A DNA stretch of 47,319 nucleotides. Origin: Micromonospora andamanensis. Lineage in GTDB: Bacteria; Actinomycetota; Actinomycetes; Mycobacteriales; Micromonosporaceae. Shown here one piece after another: positions 25,751 through 33,619 of this stretch. Position 1 is the first letter of the stretch. Each line of letters starts with the position of its first letter. A program made the position numbers and the translations under genes. The notes beneath the pieces were generated by a model. It was not told the DNA's origin and ran no database searches. It worked only from the letters and a program-made list of their open reading frames with translations. The stretch spans positions 1 to 47,319 of the forward strand of contig NZ_BOOZ01000046.1 in NCBI RefSeq assembly GCF_016863495.1. The letters are read 5' to 3'.

Positions 25751-28590
25751 ACGCCCGGGTCAGCACCGACGCCCCACCGCTGGGCGCGGCGGCACGCACG
25801 GTCTGGGGCAAGACCGACCGCCGGGGCACCTCCCCGGTGGGATGGCTGCCGCTGTGGCGACACCTGGCCGACACCGCCGACGTGGCCGGACACCTGTGGG
25901 ATCACTGGCTGGGCCGCGCCGCCCGGCACCGCATCGCCGACGAGCTGCCCGCCGGTGAAGCGGACGCCCGCACCCTGATCGTCTGGCTCGCCGGCATCCA
26001 CGACATCGGCAAGGCCACCCCCGCCTTCGCCTACCAGGCGTACAACCTCGCGGAGCGGATGCGTGACCACGGACTCGGCTACCAGCGGGACCTGATCGCC
26101 GCCGACCGCAGGTACGCACCGCACGCCACCGCCGGGCACGTGCTGCTGGCCGACTGGCTGCACGAGCAGGACTGGGCCGACCCGCACCCGTACGCCGTGG
26201 TCGTCGGCGGGCACCACGGCGTACCGCCGACCGACATGGGCCTGCGCGACGTGCGGGTGCGCCCCCACCTGCTCGGCGGCGACGCGTGGCGGCCCGTCCA
26301 GCACGAACTGCTGACCTGGATGACGCACCGGTCCGGCGCCGGAGACCGGTTCACCGCCTGGCGCGATGTCGCCGTCTCCCAACCCGTGCAGGCCCTGCTC
26401 ACCGGCCTGGTGATCATGGCCGACTGGATCGCCAGCAACGAGGAGTACTTCCCCTACCTGCTCACCGGCAGCGACACCGATCGGCTACGCACCGGGTGGG
26501 AGCTGGTGGACCTGCCCGTGCCATGGCGACCCGCCGCCGCACCGGCCAGCGTCGACGAGCTGTTCACGGCACGGTTCGCGCTGCCGGCGGGGGCGACACC
26601 ACGCCCGGTGCAGCGCACCGCCGCCGACCTGGCCGAGACCATGCCCACACCGGGCATGATGATCGTCGAGGCGGCGATGGGGGAGGGCAAGACCGAAGCG
26701 GCCCTGGCGGCGGTGGAGATCCTGGCTCGCCGCACCGGCGCATCCGGCTGCTACCTGGCCCTGCCCACCCGGGCCACCAGCGACGCCATGTTCGGCCGGA
26801 TGCTGTCCTGGCTGCGCCGGCTGCCCGACACCCAGGTGGGCCGGGGCGACCGTGACGTGCGGCTGGCCCACGGCAAGGCCGCGCTCAACCCCGACTACGA
26901 CGACCTGCGGACGACGTCGCTGCCCAGCAGCATCGGCGAGGACGCCGGAGGCGCCGACATCGGTGTGCACCGCTGGCTGGCAGGAGCCAAGCGGACGATG
27001 CTGTCCAGCTTCGTCGTCGGCACCGTCGACCAGCTACTGTTCGCCGCGCTGCGCAGCAAACACCTCGTGCTGCGCCACCTCGGCCTCGCCGGCAAGGTCG
27101 TCGTCATCGACGAGGCACACGCCTACGACGTCTACATGGGCCGGTTCCTCGACCGGGCGCTGCAATGGCTCGGCGCGTACGGCGTACCGGTGGTCGTGCT
27201 CTCCGCGACGCTGCCGGCACACCGACGGGCCGAACTGATGAAGGCCTACGACGACGGCCGCCTCGGCACACCCCCGCCGCTGACCTGGCGCGACCGGGGC
27301 ACACCACGCATCGACCCGTACGCCCCACTGCGCGGCGATCTGCGATACCCCCTGGTCACCGTCTCCACCGACAAGCGCGGCGCCACCGCCATCAGCTGCG
27401 GCGACTCCGGACGGGGCATCGACGTCACACTGCGGCGACTACCCGACGACCTGCCCGCACTGGTGGACTTGCTCCGCGACCGGCTCGCCGACGGCGGGTG
27501 CGCCCTCGTCGTCCGCAACACCGTGGCCCGGGTCCAGGAGACCGCCGCCGCACTACGGACGGCCCTGGGGCCGGACACCCCCGTGTCGGTGGCGCACTCC
27601 CGCTTCATGGCCGTCGACCGCGCCGCCAAGGACCGCTGGCTGCGCGACACCTTCGGTCCACCGGGCAGCAGCGGCGACCGCCCCCACCGGCATGTGGTGG
27701 TGGCCAGCCAGGTCGCCGAGCAGTCCCTCGACATCGACTTCGACCTGCTCGTCACCGACCTCGCCCCGGTCGACCTGGTGCTGCAACGCGTCGGCCGGCT
27801 GCACCGCCACCCGCGCGCCGACCGACCCGCCCGGCTCACCGAGGCGACCTGCTGGATCACCGGCGCTGACTGGAGCGTTGAACCACCCCAGCCGGTCAGT
27901 GGATCACGACGCGTCTACCAGCCGGCCACCCTGCTGCGCAGCGCCGCCGTTCTCCTGCCCTATCTGGACGGCGAACCGGTGCGGCTGCCGCGCGACATCG
28001 CACCGATCACCCAGACCGCCTACGGCGACACGCCGGTCGGCCCCGAGTCCTGGCAGCCCGCCATGGTCGACGCGGAGGCCCGGCAACGCGACGAGATCGC
28101 CACCAAGGAGTCGAAGGCCGACAGCTTCCGGCTGGCCGCCGTCGCCGAACCGGGCGTGCCCCTGATCGGCTGGCTCTCCGGCGGCGTCGGCGACGCCGAC
28201 GAACGCGTGGCGCAGGGCCACGTCCGCGACACCGACGCCGAAACCCTCGAAGTCCTACTCCTGGTACGCACCCCGGAAGGTCTCGTACTCCCCCCATGGA
28301 TCGACGGGGGCGGAGTACGGGTGCCTATTGCCTCCTCCCCGAGTTTCACCCTGGCTCGTTCCATAGCTCGGTGCACCCTGCCCTTGCCCCGTGCGATGAC
28401 CTCCGCTGACGTCATCGATGGCGTGATCGCCGAGATCGAGGGTCGGGTCGACGTCAGAGCCTGGCAGGACAACCCGTGGCTCGCTGGCGAGCTCGTCCTC
28501 GACATCGACGGCGAGGGTCACGGGCGAATTGGCCCTTTCGATCTTTACTACGAGCCTCACGAGGGTCTCCGTGTCTTTCGGAACGAATAG
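25747..28590 (+). CDS. cas3: CRISPR-associated helicase/nuclease Cas3 (type I-E)
   Basis: 947 aa from ATG 25747, overlapping the helicase stop. The N-terminal HD nuclease has LAGIHDIGKATPAF (His85-Asp86) and VVGGHHGVPP. The SF2 helicase core has AAMGEGKTEAAL at about 310-320, VVIDEAHAYDVYM near 455 (DEAH), VLSATLP and LQRVGRLHRH near 680. Role: recruited by Cascade to the R-loop, it nicks and degrades the displaced strand in a 3'-5' direction. Length and order fit type I-E. It is separated from cse1 by 197 bp, unusual against the 1-4 bp spacing elsewhere in the operon; that gap holds a crRNA-like element. Confidence 0.97.
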   Translation: MNARVSTDAPPLGAAARTVWGKTDRRGTSPVGWLPLWRHLADTADVAGHLWDHWLGRAARHRIADELPAGEADARTLIVWLAGIHDIGKATPAFAYQAYNLAERMRDHGLGYQRDLIAADRRYAPHATAGHVLLADWLHEQDWADPHPYAVVVGGHHGVPPTDMGLRDVRVRPHLLGGDAWRPVQHELLTWMTHRSGAGDRFTAWRDVAVSQPVQALLTGLVIMADWIASNEEYFPYLLTGSDTDRLRTGWELVDLPVPWRPAAAPASVDELFTARFALPAGATPRPVQRTAADLAETMPTPGMMIVEAAMGEGKTEAALAAVEILARRTGASGCYLALPTRATSDAMFGRMLSWLRRLPDTQVGRGDRDVRLAHGKAALNPDYDDLRTTSLPSSIGEDAGGADIGVHRWLAGAKRTMLSSFVVGTVDQLLFAALRSKHLVLRHLGLAGKVVVIDEAHAYDVYMGRFLDRALQWLGAYGVPVVVLSATLPAHRRAELMKAYDDGRLGTPPPLTWRDRGTPRIDPYAPLRGDLRYPLVTVSTDKRGATAISCGDSGRGIDVTLRRLPDDLPALVDLLRDRLADGGCALVVRNTVARVQETAAALRTALGPDTPVSVAHSRFMAVDRAAKDRWLRDTFGPPGSSGDRPHRHVVVASQVAEQSLDIDFDLLVTDLAPVDLVLQRVGRLHRHPRADRPARLTEATCWITGADWSVEPPQPVSGSRRVYQPATLLRSAAVLLPYLDGEPVRLPRDIAPITQTAYGDTPVGPESWQPAMVDAEARQRDEIATKESKADSFRLAAVAEPGVPLIGWLSGGVGDADERVAQGHVRDTDAETLEVLLLVRTPEGLVLPPWIDGGGVRVPIASSPSFTLARSIARCTLPLPRAMTSADVIDGVIAEIEGRVDVRAWQDNPWLAGELVLDIDGEGHGRIGPFDLYYEPHEGLRVFRNE

Positions 28591-28664
28591 GAAGCCCCGC
28601 ATACGCGGGGAGCGATGCTGCGTCCCACTGATCCTGCGGATCACCCCTCCACCGGAGGGACTAC
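28588..28664 (-). ncRNA. crRNA-like (CreR-type) mini-array between cas3 and cse1
   Basis: Read on the minus strand: GTAGT, stem CCCTCC, loop GGT, stem GGAGGG, then GTGATCC, exactly the type I-E handle used by the arrays. The stem is rewritten on both sides but still pairs. Next come one base (28637) and a guide of about 21 nt (28636-28616) starting CAGGATCA. A second hairpin follows: CGCT, CCCCGC, GTAT, GCGGGG, with its handle lost. This is what a single processed crRNA would need, with the guide about one third shorter than in the arrays. Guide bases 1-8 match the DNA upstream of cse1 perfectly (28755-28748). I infer a Cascade-loaded RNA that represses cse1 rather than an immune spacer. Confidence 0.75.
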
Positions 28665-28693
28665 AACGCCATCCCGGACGGCGGTGGCGAAAG

Positions 28694-28721
28694 GTTATAG
28701 CGACGTTCAGGCGGACCGCAA
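28694..28721 (-). promoter_or_regulatory. Putative promoter of the crRNA-like RNA
   Basis: On the minus strand, TTGCGG (28721-28716) and TATAAC (28699-28694) are separated by 16 bp, a good SigA-type promoter for an actinobacterium. The predicted start, about 28687, lies some 20 nt upstream of the first hairpin of the mini-array. It is one of the better promoter matches in the window and points toward the element, away from cse1. Confidence 0.55.
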
Positions 28722-28734
28722 GTCTGTCCATATA

Positions 28735-28758
28735 GGCAGCATCACAATGATCCTGGTT
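28735..28758 (-). promoter_or_regulatory. Putative target site of the crRNA-like guide upstream of cse1
   Basis: Minus strand 28758-28756 reads AAC, in PAM position. From 28755 downward the sequence matches the mini-array guide at positions 1-8 (CAGGATCA), then at 10-11, 13-14, 16-17 and 19-20; mismatches fall at 9, 12, 15, 18 and 21. Total 16 of 21. The site lies 33-53 bp before the cse1 start codon, where a bound Cascade would block initiation or early elongation. The array repeats usually carry C as their PAM-derived last base, in agreement with AAC. Confidence 0.65.
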
Positions 28759-28787
28759 AGATGATGCGACGAAGGAGGTGGCCAACG

Positions 28788-30449
28788 TTGACGAATCCGC
28801 CGGAGTGGCAGGGGTTCTCGTTGGTTGACCAGGCGTGGATTCCAGTGCTGGACATCGCGGGGAGCCGCCGCGAGGTGTCCCTGCGCGGCCTGTTCGAGCA
28901 GGCAGGCGACCTGCGCATGATCGCCTGCGCGTTGCCCACGCAGAGCTTCGCGATCCTGCGCCTCGCGTTGGCGGTCCTGCATCGCGCCACGGACGGTCCG
29001 CTGGGGGAGGCTGCCTGGCGCGCGCTGTGGCGGGGCCGTCAACTACCGACCGCCGACATCGCCGAGTATCTCGACGCCTTCCGAGACAGGTTCGACCTGC
29101 TGCATCCGCAGCAGCCGTTCTACCAGGTGGCCGACCTGCGGGCGGCGAAGGAGAACACGTACGGCCTGGAGCGGCTGATCGCCGACGTGCCGAACGGGAT
29201 GCCCTTCCTGACCACCCGCGCCGGACCGGGCATGGAGTTGATCAGCCCGGCGGAGGCGGCCCGCTGGGTGGTGCACTGCCAGGCGTACGACAGCTCCGGC
29301 ATCAAGACCGGAGCGGTCGGTGACCCGCAGGCCAAGAACGGCAAGGGCTATCCGATCGGCGCGGGATCCGTCGGGTGGCTGGGCGGCGTCCACTTGGAAG
29401 GCGCGAACCTGCGGGAGACCCTGCTGCTCAACCTGGTGCCGGTCGCGCCCACCTGGAGGGAAGCCGACGAGCGGGACCTGCCGGTGTGGGAACGCGAGCC
29501 GCACACCGCCGCCGAGGAGTCCGCCTCGACGCGTGGCCCGTACGGGTTGCTCAGCCTCTACACCTGGCAGTCCCGCCGCATCCGGCTGTTCGGTGATGCC
29601 GGCGGCATCACCGGAGCTTTGATCGCCAACGGCGACCGGATCGAATGGCAGGACCGGCACCTGCTGGAACCCATGAGCGTCTGGGGTCGCAGCGCACCCC
29701 GCGAACGCGACCAGAAACGCACCCCGATCTACCTGCCCCGACCGCACGACCACGGCCGGGCCCTGTGGCGCGGGCTGCAAACCCTGCTTCCCGCGCCGCC
29801 ACCGCCCGGTGGTGAGCCGCCGCAGCGGCTGCCGCCGATGGTGGTGCAGTGGCTGGCCCGGCTCACCGTCACCGGCGTCGTCGGCACCGACTTCCAGACC
29901 CGCACCCGTGCCGTGAGCATCACCTACGGCGCCAAGCAGTCCGTTGTCGACGAGGTGTTCAGCGATGCGCTGACCATGAACGTGCTGCTGCTGGTGGCGG
30001 ACTCGGCGCTGCGCGCGACAGCCGTCGACGCGGCCGGCGACGCCGAGGCCGCGGTGACGGTGCTGCGCAGGCTCGCCGACAACCTGGCTCGTGCCGCTGG
30101 GAGCCGGGACACCGAGGGTGGCGCCGCCGACCGCGCTGCTGAGCGCGCGTACGCCCTGCTGGACCGTCAGTTCCGCGACTGGCTGGCGCGCCTGGGTCCG
30201 GACAGCGACCCGGCCGCCGAGCGGGGCCAGTGGCAGCGGCTGGTCTGGCGGGCCATCAGTCGGCTCGGTGCCGGGCTGGTGGAAGCGGCAGGCCCGACGG
30301 CATGGGTCGGCCGCACCGGCAAGGACCGCGCCGGCCGAGATGTCCACTACTCCAGCTCGCAGGCCGAGGCGTGGTTCCGCACCGGTCTGGCCAAGGCGTT
30401 GCCGATGGGGGTCGAGTCCCCGCAGCAGAGACAGGAGCAACCAGCATGA
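28788..30449 (+). CDS. casA: Cascade large subunit Cse1/CasA (Cas8e)
   Basis: 553 aa from TTG 28788, chosen because AAGGAGG lies at 28772-28778 with ideal spacing; ATG 28761 is in frame but lacks a ribosome site. The start LTNPPEWQGFSLVDQAWIPV is the standard Cse1 N-terminus (SLxDxPWIPV), followed by SLRGLFEQAGDLRMIACALP and LLHPQQPFYQVADL. Role: large subunit of Cascade, reads the PAM and recruits Cas3. The stop overlaps cse2 (ATGA at 30446-30449). The crRNA-like element and its target lie just upstream, so this gene is the likely point of autoregulation. Confidence 0.95.
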   Translation: MTNPPEWQGFSLVDQAWIPVLDIAGSRREVSLRGLFEQAGDLRMIACALPTQSFAILRLALAVLHRATDGPLGEAAWRALWRGRQLPTADIAEYLDAFRDRFDLLHPQQPFYQVADLRAAKENTYGLERLIADVPNGMPFLTTRAGPGMELISPAEAARWVVHCQAYDSSGIKTGAVGDPQAKNGKGYPIGAGSVGWLGGVHLEGANLRETLLLNLVPVAPTWREADERDLPVWEREPHTAAEESASTRGPYGLLSLYTWQSRRIRLFGDAGGITGALIANGDRIEWQDRHLLEPMSVWGRSAPRERDQKRTPIYLPRPHDHGRALWRGLQTLLPAPPPPGGEPPQRLPPMVVQWLARLTVTGVVGTDFQTRTRAVSITYGAKQSVVDEVFSDALTMNVLLLVADSALRATAVDAAGDAEAAVTVLRRLADNLARAAGSRDTEGGAADRAAERAYALLDRQFRDWLARLGPDSDPAAERGQWQRLVWRAISRLGAGLVEAAGPTAWVGRTGKDRAGRDVHYSSSQAEAWFRTGLAKALPMGVESPQQRQEQPA

Positions 30450-31120
30450 CCACGGCAGTGGAAGCCGATCCGGCGGGCCCACCCCACAAGGTGCGGTACC
30501 GGCGTCGCCGGGACCTCGGCGAGCATGTCGCCCGCACCGTCGGCCGCCTCCAGGCGCGGGCGTTGAGCACCGTGCCGCAACCCGAGGCGGTCAGCGCACT
30601 CGCGCGACTGCGGCGCGGTATCGGCCGGACCCCCGGCTTCGACTTCACCCTTGAGCGGTACGTGCAGGTGCCGGAGCACCTGCTGGGTCGCCGCCCGGCC
30701 GACGACACCGAGCCGACCGACGCCGAACAGGCCGCCCACGACGCGGTCACCCTGTACGCGCTGCACCAGCAGTCCCGTCGGGAACGCATGCACGCCGACG
30801 GACGCGGGCTGGGCCACGCCATGGCCGACCTGGTCCGCAGGTCGGCCGGGCCGGACGGGGTACGGCGACGGTTCGCCGCCCTCGGCACCGCCAGCACCTA
30901 CCCCGAGAGCATCTACCACCTGCGCAGCCTGATCACGATGCTGCGGGAACACCAGATCCCACTCGACTACGGTCTGCTCGCCGACGACCTCCAGACCCTG
31001 CGCATCCCCGGCCGCCGCCCGAAGATCCAGGCGATCTGGGGGCGGGAGTTCTTCCGCAGCCGGCCCAGCACCGACGCTGACGCTCCGAACACTGACAATT
31101 CCGAGGAGGATCCGTCATGA
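30446..31120 (+). CDS. casB: Cascade small subunit Cse2/CasB
   Basis: 224 aa from ATG 30446, with AGGAG upstream and overlapping the cse1 stop. It is all-helical and Arg-rich: ARLRRGIGRTPGFDFTLERY near the start and VTLYALHQQSRRERMHADGRG matching the conserved Cse2 region, then SIYHLRSLITMLREHQIPLDYGLLADDL. Role: a dimer lining the Cascade belly that stabilises the R-loop. Slightly long for the family because of an unstructured C-terminal tail (STDADAPNTDNSEEDPS). Overlaps cas7 by ATGA. Confidence 0.94.
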   Translation: MTTAVEADPAGPPHKVRYRRRRDLGEHVARTVGRLQARALSTVPQPEAVSALARLRRGIGRTPGFDFTLERYVQVPEHLLGRRPADDTEPTDAEQAAHDAVTLYALHQQSRRERMHADGRGLGHAMADLVRRSAGPDGVRRRFAALGTASTYPESIYHLRSLITMLREHQIPLDYGLLADDLQTLRIPGRRPKIQAIWGREFFRSRPSTDADAPNTDNSEEDPS

Positions 31121-32241
31121 GCCGCACCATCATCGACGTCTACGCCCTGCAGACCGTGCCGCCGAGCAACCTCAACCGCGACGACACCGGCTCACCGAAG
31201 ACCGCCGTCTACGGCGGCGTGCGGCGTGCGCGGGTGTCCAGCCAGGCCTGGAAACGGGCGATCCGGCTCTCCTTTAGCGACCTGCTCGACCGCTCCCAGC
31301 TCGGCGAGCGGACCAAGCGCGTGGGGGAGTCCCTCGCCGCGCGGATCCGGGCGCTCGACCCGAGCATGTCCGAGGAAGCAGCGTCAGCGCTGGCCGCCGA
31401 CACCTTCGTGGCTGGTGGGCTGGCCAAGGTCGACAAGAAGAAGGGCGAGCTGAAGGACGTCGAGTCCGGCTACCTGCTGTTCCTGAGCCACCGCCAGCTG
31501 GACAACCTCGCCGCCGCCGCGCTGGAAGCGGCGCAGACCGGCGGCACCCTCGACAAGGCCCGGTTCAAGGCGCTGGTCGACTCGGAGCATTCCGTCGACA
31601 TCGCGATGTTCGGGCGGATGGTCGCCGACATGACCGACATCAACGTCGACGCTGCCTGCCAGGTCTCCCACGCCATCAGCGTCCACGCCGTCGACAACGA
31701 ATTCGACTACTTCACCGCCGTCGACGACCGCAAAGCCGACGCCGCCGAAACCGGCGCCGGCATGATCGGCACCGTCGAATTCAACTCCTCCACCCTGTAC
31801 CGGTACGCCACCGTGGACGTCGACGCGCTACACCGCACCCTCGGCGACGCCACAGCCACCCGGGCCGCCGTCGAAGCGTTCCTGACCGCATTCGCCCGCA
31901 GCATGCCGACCGGAAAGCAAAACACCTTCGCCCACCGCACGCTCCCCGACGCCGTGCTGGTCCGGCTGCGCGACACCCAGCCGATCAACCTCGTCGGCGC
32001 CTTCGAGACACCCATCCGGGAGACCCACGCCGCCGGACGCATCGAACTGGCCGCCGAGGCACTAGCCAAGCACACCGTGGCGGTCGAGAGCGCCTACGGG
32101 GAACGACCCGCCGGTGCCTGGGTCACCCAGGTCGGCGAGCGGACCGCAGTCCTGGCCGACCTGGGCAAGGCAGTCACCTTCAGCGAACTCGTCGCCGCCG
32201 TGGGAGAGCAGGTCACCGTGGCACTCGGGCAGCCGGCATGA
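31117..32241 (+). CDS. casC: Cascade backbone subunit Cas7 (Cse4/CasC)
   Basis: 374 aa from ATG 31117. The N-terminus is the type I-E Cas7 signature, IDVYALQTVPPSNLNRDDTG followed by GVRRARVSSQAWKRAIR. Other family marks are LLFLSHRQLD, DIAMFGRMVADM, QVSHAISVHAVDNEFDYFTA and GTVEFNSSTLYRYATV. Role: six copies form the crRNA-binding backbone. Overlaps casB and cas5 by four bases each. Confidence 0.97.
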   Translation: MSRTIIDVYALQTVPPSNLNRDDTGSPKTAVYGGVRRARVSSQAWKRAIRLSFSDLLDRSQLGERTKRVGESLAARIRALDPSMSEEAASALAADTFVAGGLAKVDKKKGELKDVESGYLLFLSHRQLDNLAAAALEAAQTGGTLDKARFKALVDSEHSVDIAMFGRMVADMTDINVDAACQVSHAISVHAVDNEFDYFTAVDDRKADAAETGAGMIGTVEFNSSTLYRYATVDVDALHRTLGDATATRAAVEAFLTAFARSMPTGKQNTFAHRTLPDAVLVRLRDTQPINLVGAFETPIRETHAAGRIELAAEALAKHTVAVESAYGERPAGAWVTQVGERTAVLADLGKAVTFSELVAAVGEQVTVALGQPA

Positions 32242-32939
32242 GTGTGCTGCTGCTGAAACTGGCCGGCCCACTGCAATCGTGGGGCTCGTCCAGCCGCTTC
32301 GCCCGACGAGGCACCGAGGTCGCACCGACCAAGAGCGGCGTCATCGGCCTGCTCGCCGCCGCCAAGGGCATGAGACGCACCCAACCGCTCACCGACCTGC
32401 TGGGCCTCCAGTTCGGCGTACGCCTGGACCAGCCCGGCCAGATCCTGCGCGACTTCCAGACGGCCCGATCCCTCGACGGCCGCCGCAGCGCACCACTGAC
32501 CTACCGCTTCTACCTGTCCGACGCGGTCTTCCTCGCCGCCGTCAGCGGCGAACAGACCCTACTGACCGGCCTGGCCGAAGCACTGGACCGCCCCCAGTTC
32601 CCCCTCTACCTCGGCCGTCGATCCTGCCCACCGGTCGGCCCGATCAACCTCGGCGTCCACGACGACACCCTCGACGACGCGTTGACCCAGTGGCCCTGGC
32701 TCGCCGCCAACTGGCACCGCAAGAAGGCCGCCCACACCGTCCGCCTGGAAATCATCCGAGACGCGCGCCCAGGGGAGCCGGTCACCGAAACCGTTCCCGA
32801 CGAGCCGGTCAGCTTCGACCCCGCACATCGGCAACACACCTGGCGCTCCGTGGTGCGCCGGCACGTCGACGTCACCAACGACCTCGCGGAACGGGCCGGT
32901 ATCACCGAGCACGACCCGCTGAGCCTGCTGGGAGGCTGA
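32238..32939 (+). CDS. casD: Cascade subunit Cas5e (CasD)
   Basis: 233 aa from ATG 32238. Begins SVLLLKLAGPLQSWGSSSRF, the canonical Cas5 start, followed by RGTEVAPTKSGVIGLLAAAKG and FQTARSLDGRRSAPLTYRFYL, LYLGRRSCPP. Role: caps the 5' handle of the crRNA within Cascade, so in this organism it should recognise the GUGAUCC handle. Overlaps cas7 by ATGA; two bases separate it from cas6e. Confidence 0.96.
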   Translation: MSVLLLKLAGPLQSWGSSSRFARRGTEVAPTKSGVIGLLAAAKGMRRTQPLTDLLGLQFGVRLDQPGQILRDFQTARSLDGRRSAPLTYRFYLSDAVFLAAVSGEQTLLTGLAEALDRPQFPLYLGRRSCPPVGPINLGVHDDTLDDALTQWPWLAANWHRKKAAHTVRLEIIRDARPGEPVTETVPDEPVSFDPAHRQHTWRSVVRRHVDVTNDLAERAGITEHDPLSLLGG

Positions 32940-32941
32940 GC

Positions 32942-33619
32942 ATGTTCCTCACCCGGTTCCAGATCAACGCCGCCCGCCGCAACGCCCGCAAGCTTCTCGC
33001 CTCGCCACACGCCATGCACGCGGCCGTCCGCACCGCCTTCGCCGACGCCGCCGACTACGAGCGCCCCGGCGTTCGTACGCTATGGCGCCTCGACACCCCG
33101 GCCACCGCCACCGTCCACCTCTACATCGTCAGCCCTGGACGACCCGACCTCACCCACCTCGTCGAGCAGGCCGGCTGGCCCACCAGCGACGAAGCCTGGA
33201 CCACCCGGGAGTACGACGGCCTGCTCGCCTCGCTGCGACCGGGACAGCAGTGGGCGTTCCGCCTCACCGCCAACCCGACCCACAGCGGACGAAAAACCGC
33301 CGAGGCGAAGGAGACGCAACGCTTCGGCTACCTCCGCGAGCACGAACAAACCGCATGGCTACTCGCCCGGGCCGAGCGACATGGCTTCGCCCTCGCGACA
33401 CAGCAGGACGGCCGCCCCAACCTGCGGTTGCACCGGCGCCAGACGCAGTCCTTCAAACGCGGCATGGGAACCGTCACCCTCACCACGGCCACCTACGACG
33501 GCATCCTCCAGGTCCTCGACGCCGACGCCTTCCGAAGCGCGTTGACCAGCGGGATCGGGCACGCCAAGGCATACGGCTGCGGCCTGCTCACCCTCGCTCC
33601 CGTCCAGGGCCGCCCGTGA
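32942..33619 (+). CDS. casE: CRISPR RNA endonuclease Cas6e (CasE)
   Basis: 225 aa from ATG 32942, with GGGAGG just upstream. MFLTRFQINAARRNARKLLA and SPHAMHAAVRTAF match the type I-E Cas6 N-terminus, including a His near residue 23-26 in the region of the catalytic His. The Gly-rich C-terminal loop GIGHAKAYGCGLLTLAP is diagnostic. Role: cuts the repeat at the 3' base of its hairpin and stays bound to it. Interest here: it should process both the array hairpin and the rewritten hairpin of the mini-array. Confidence 0.96.
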   Translation: MFLTRFQINAARRNARKLLASPHAMHAAVRTAFADAADYERPGVRTLWRLDTPATATVHLYIVSPGRPDLTHLVEQAGWPTSDEAWTTREYDGLLASLRPGQQWAFRLTANPTHSGRKTAEAKETQRFGYLREHEQTAWLLARAERHGFALATQQDGRPNLRLHRRQTQSFKRGMGTVTLTTATYDGILQVLDADAFRSALTSGIGHAKAYGCGLLTLAPVQGRP

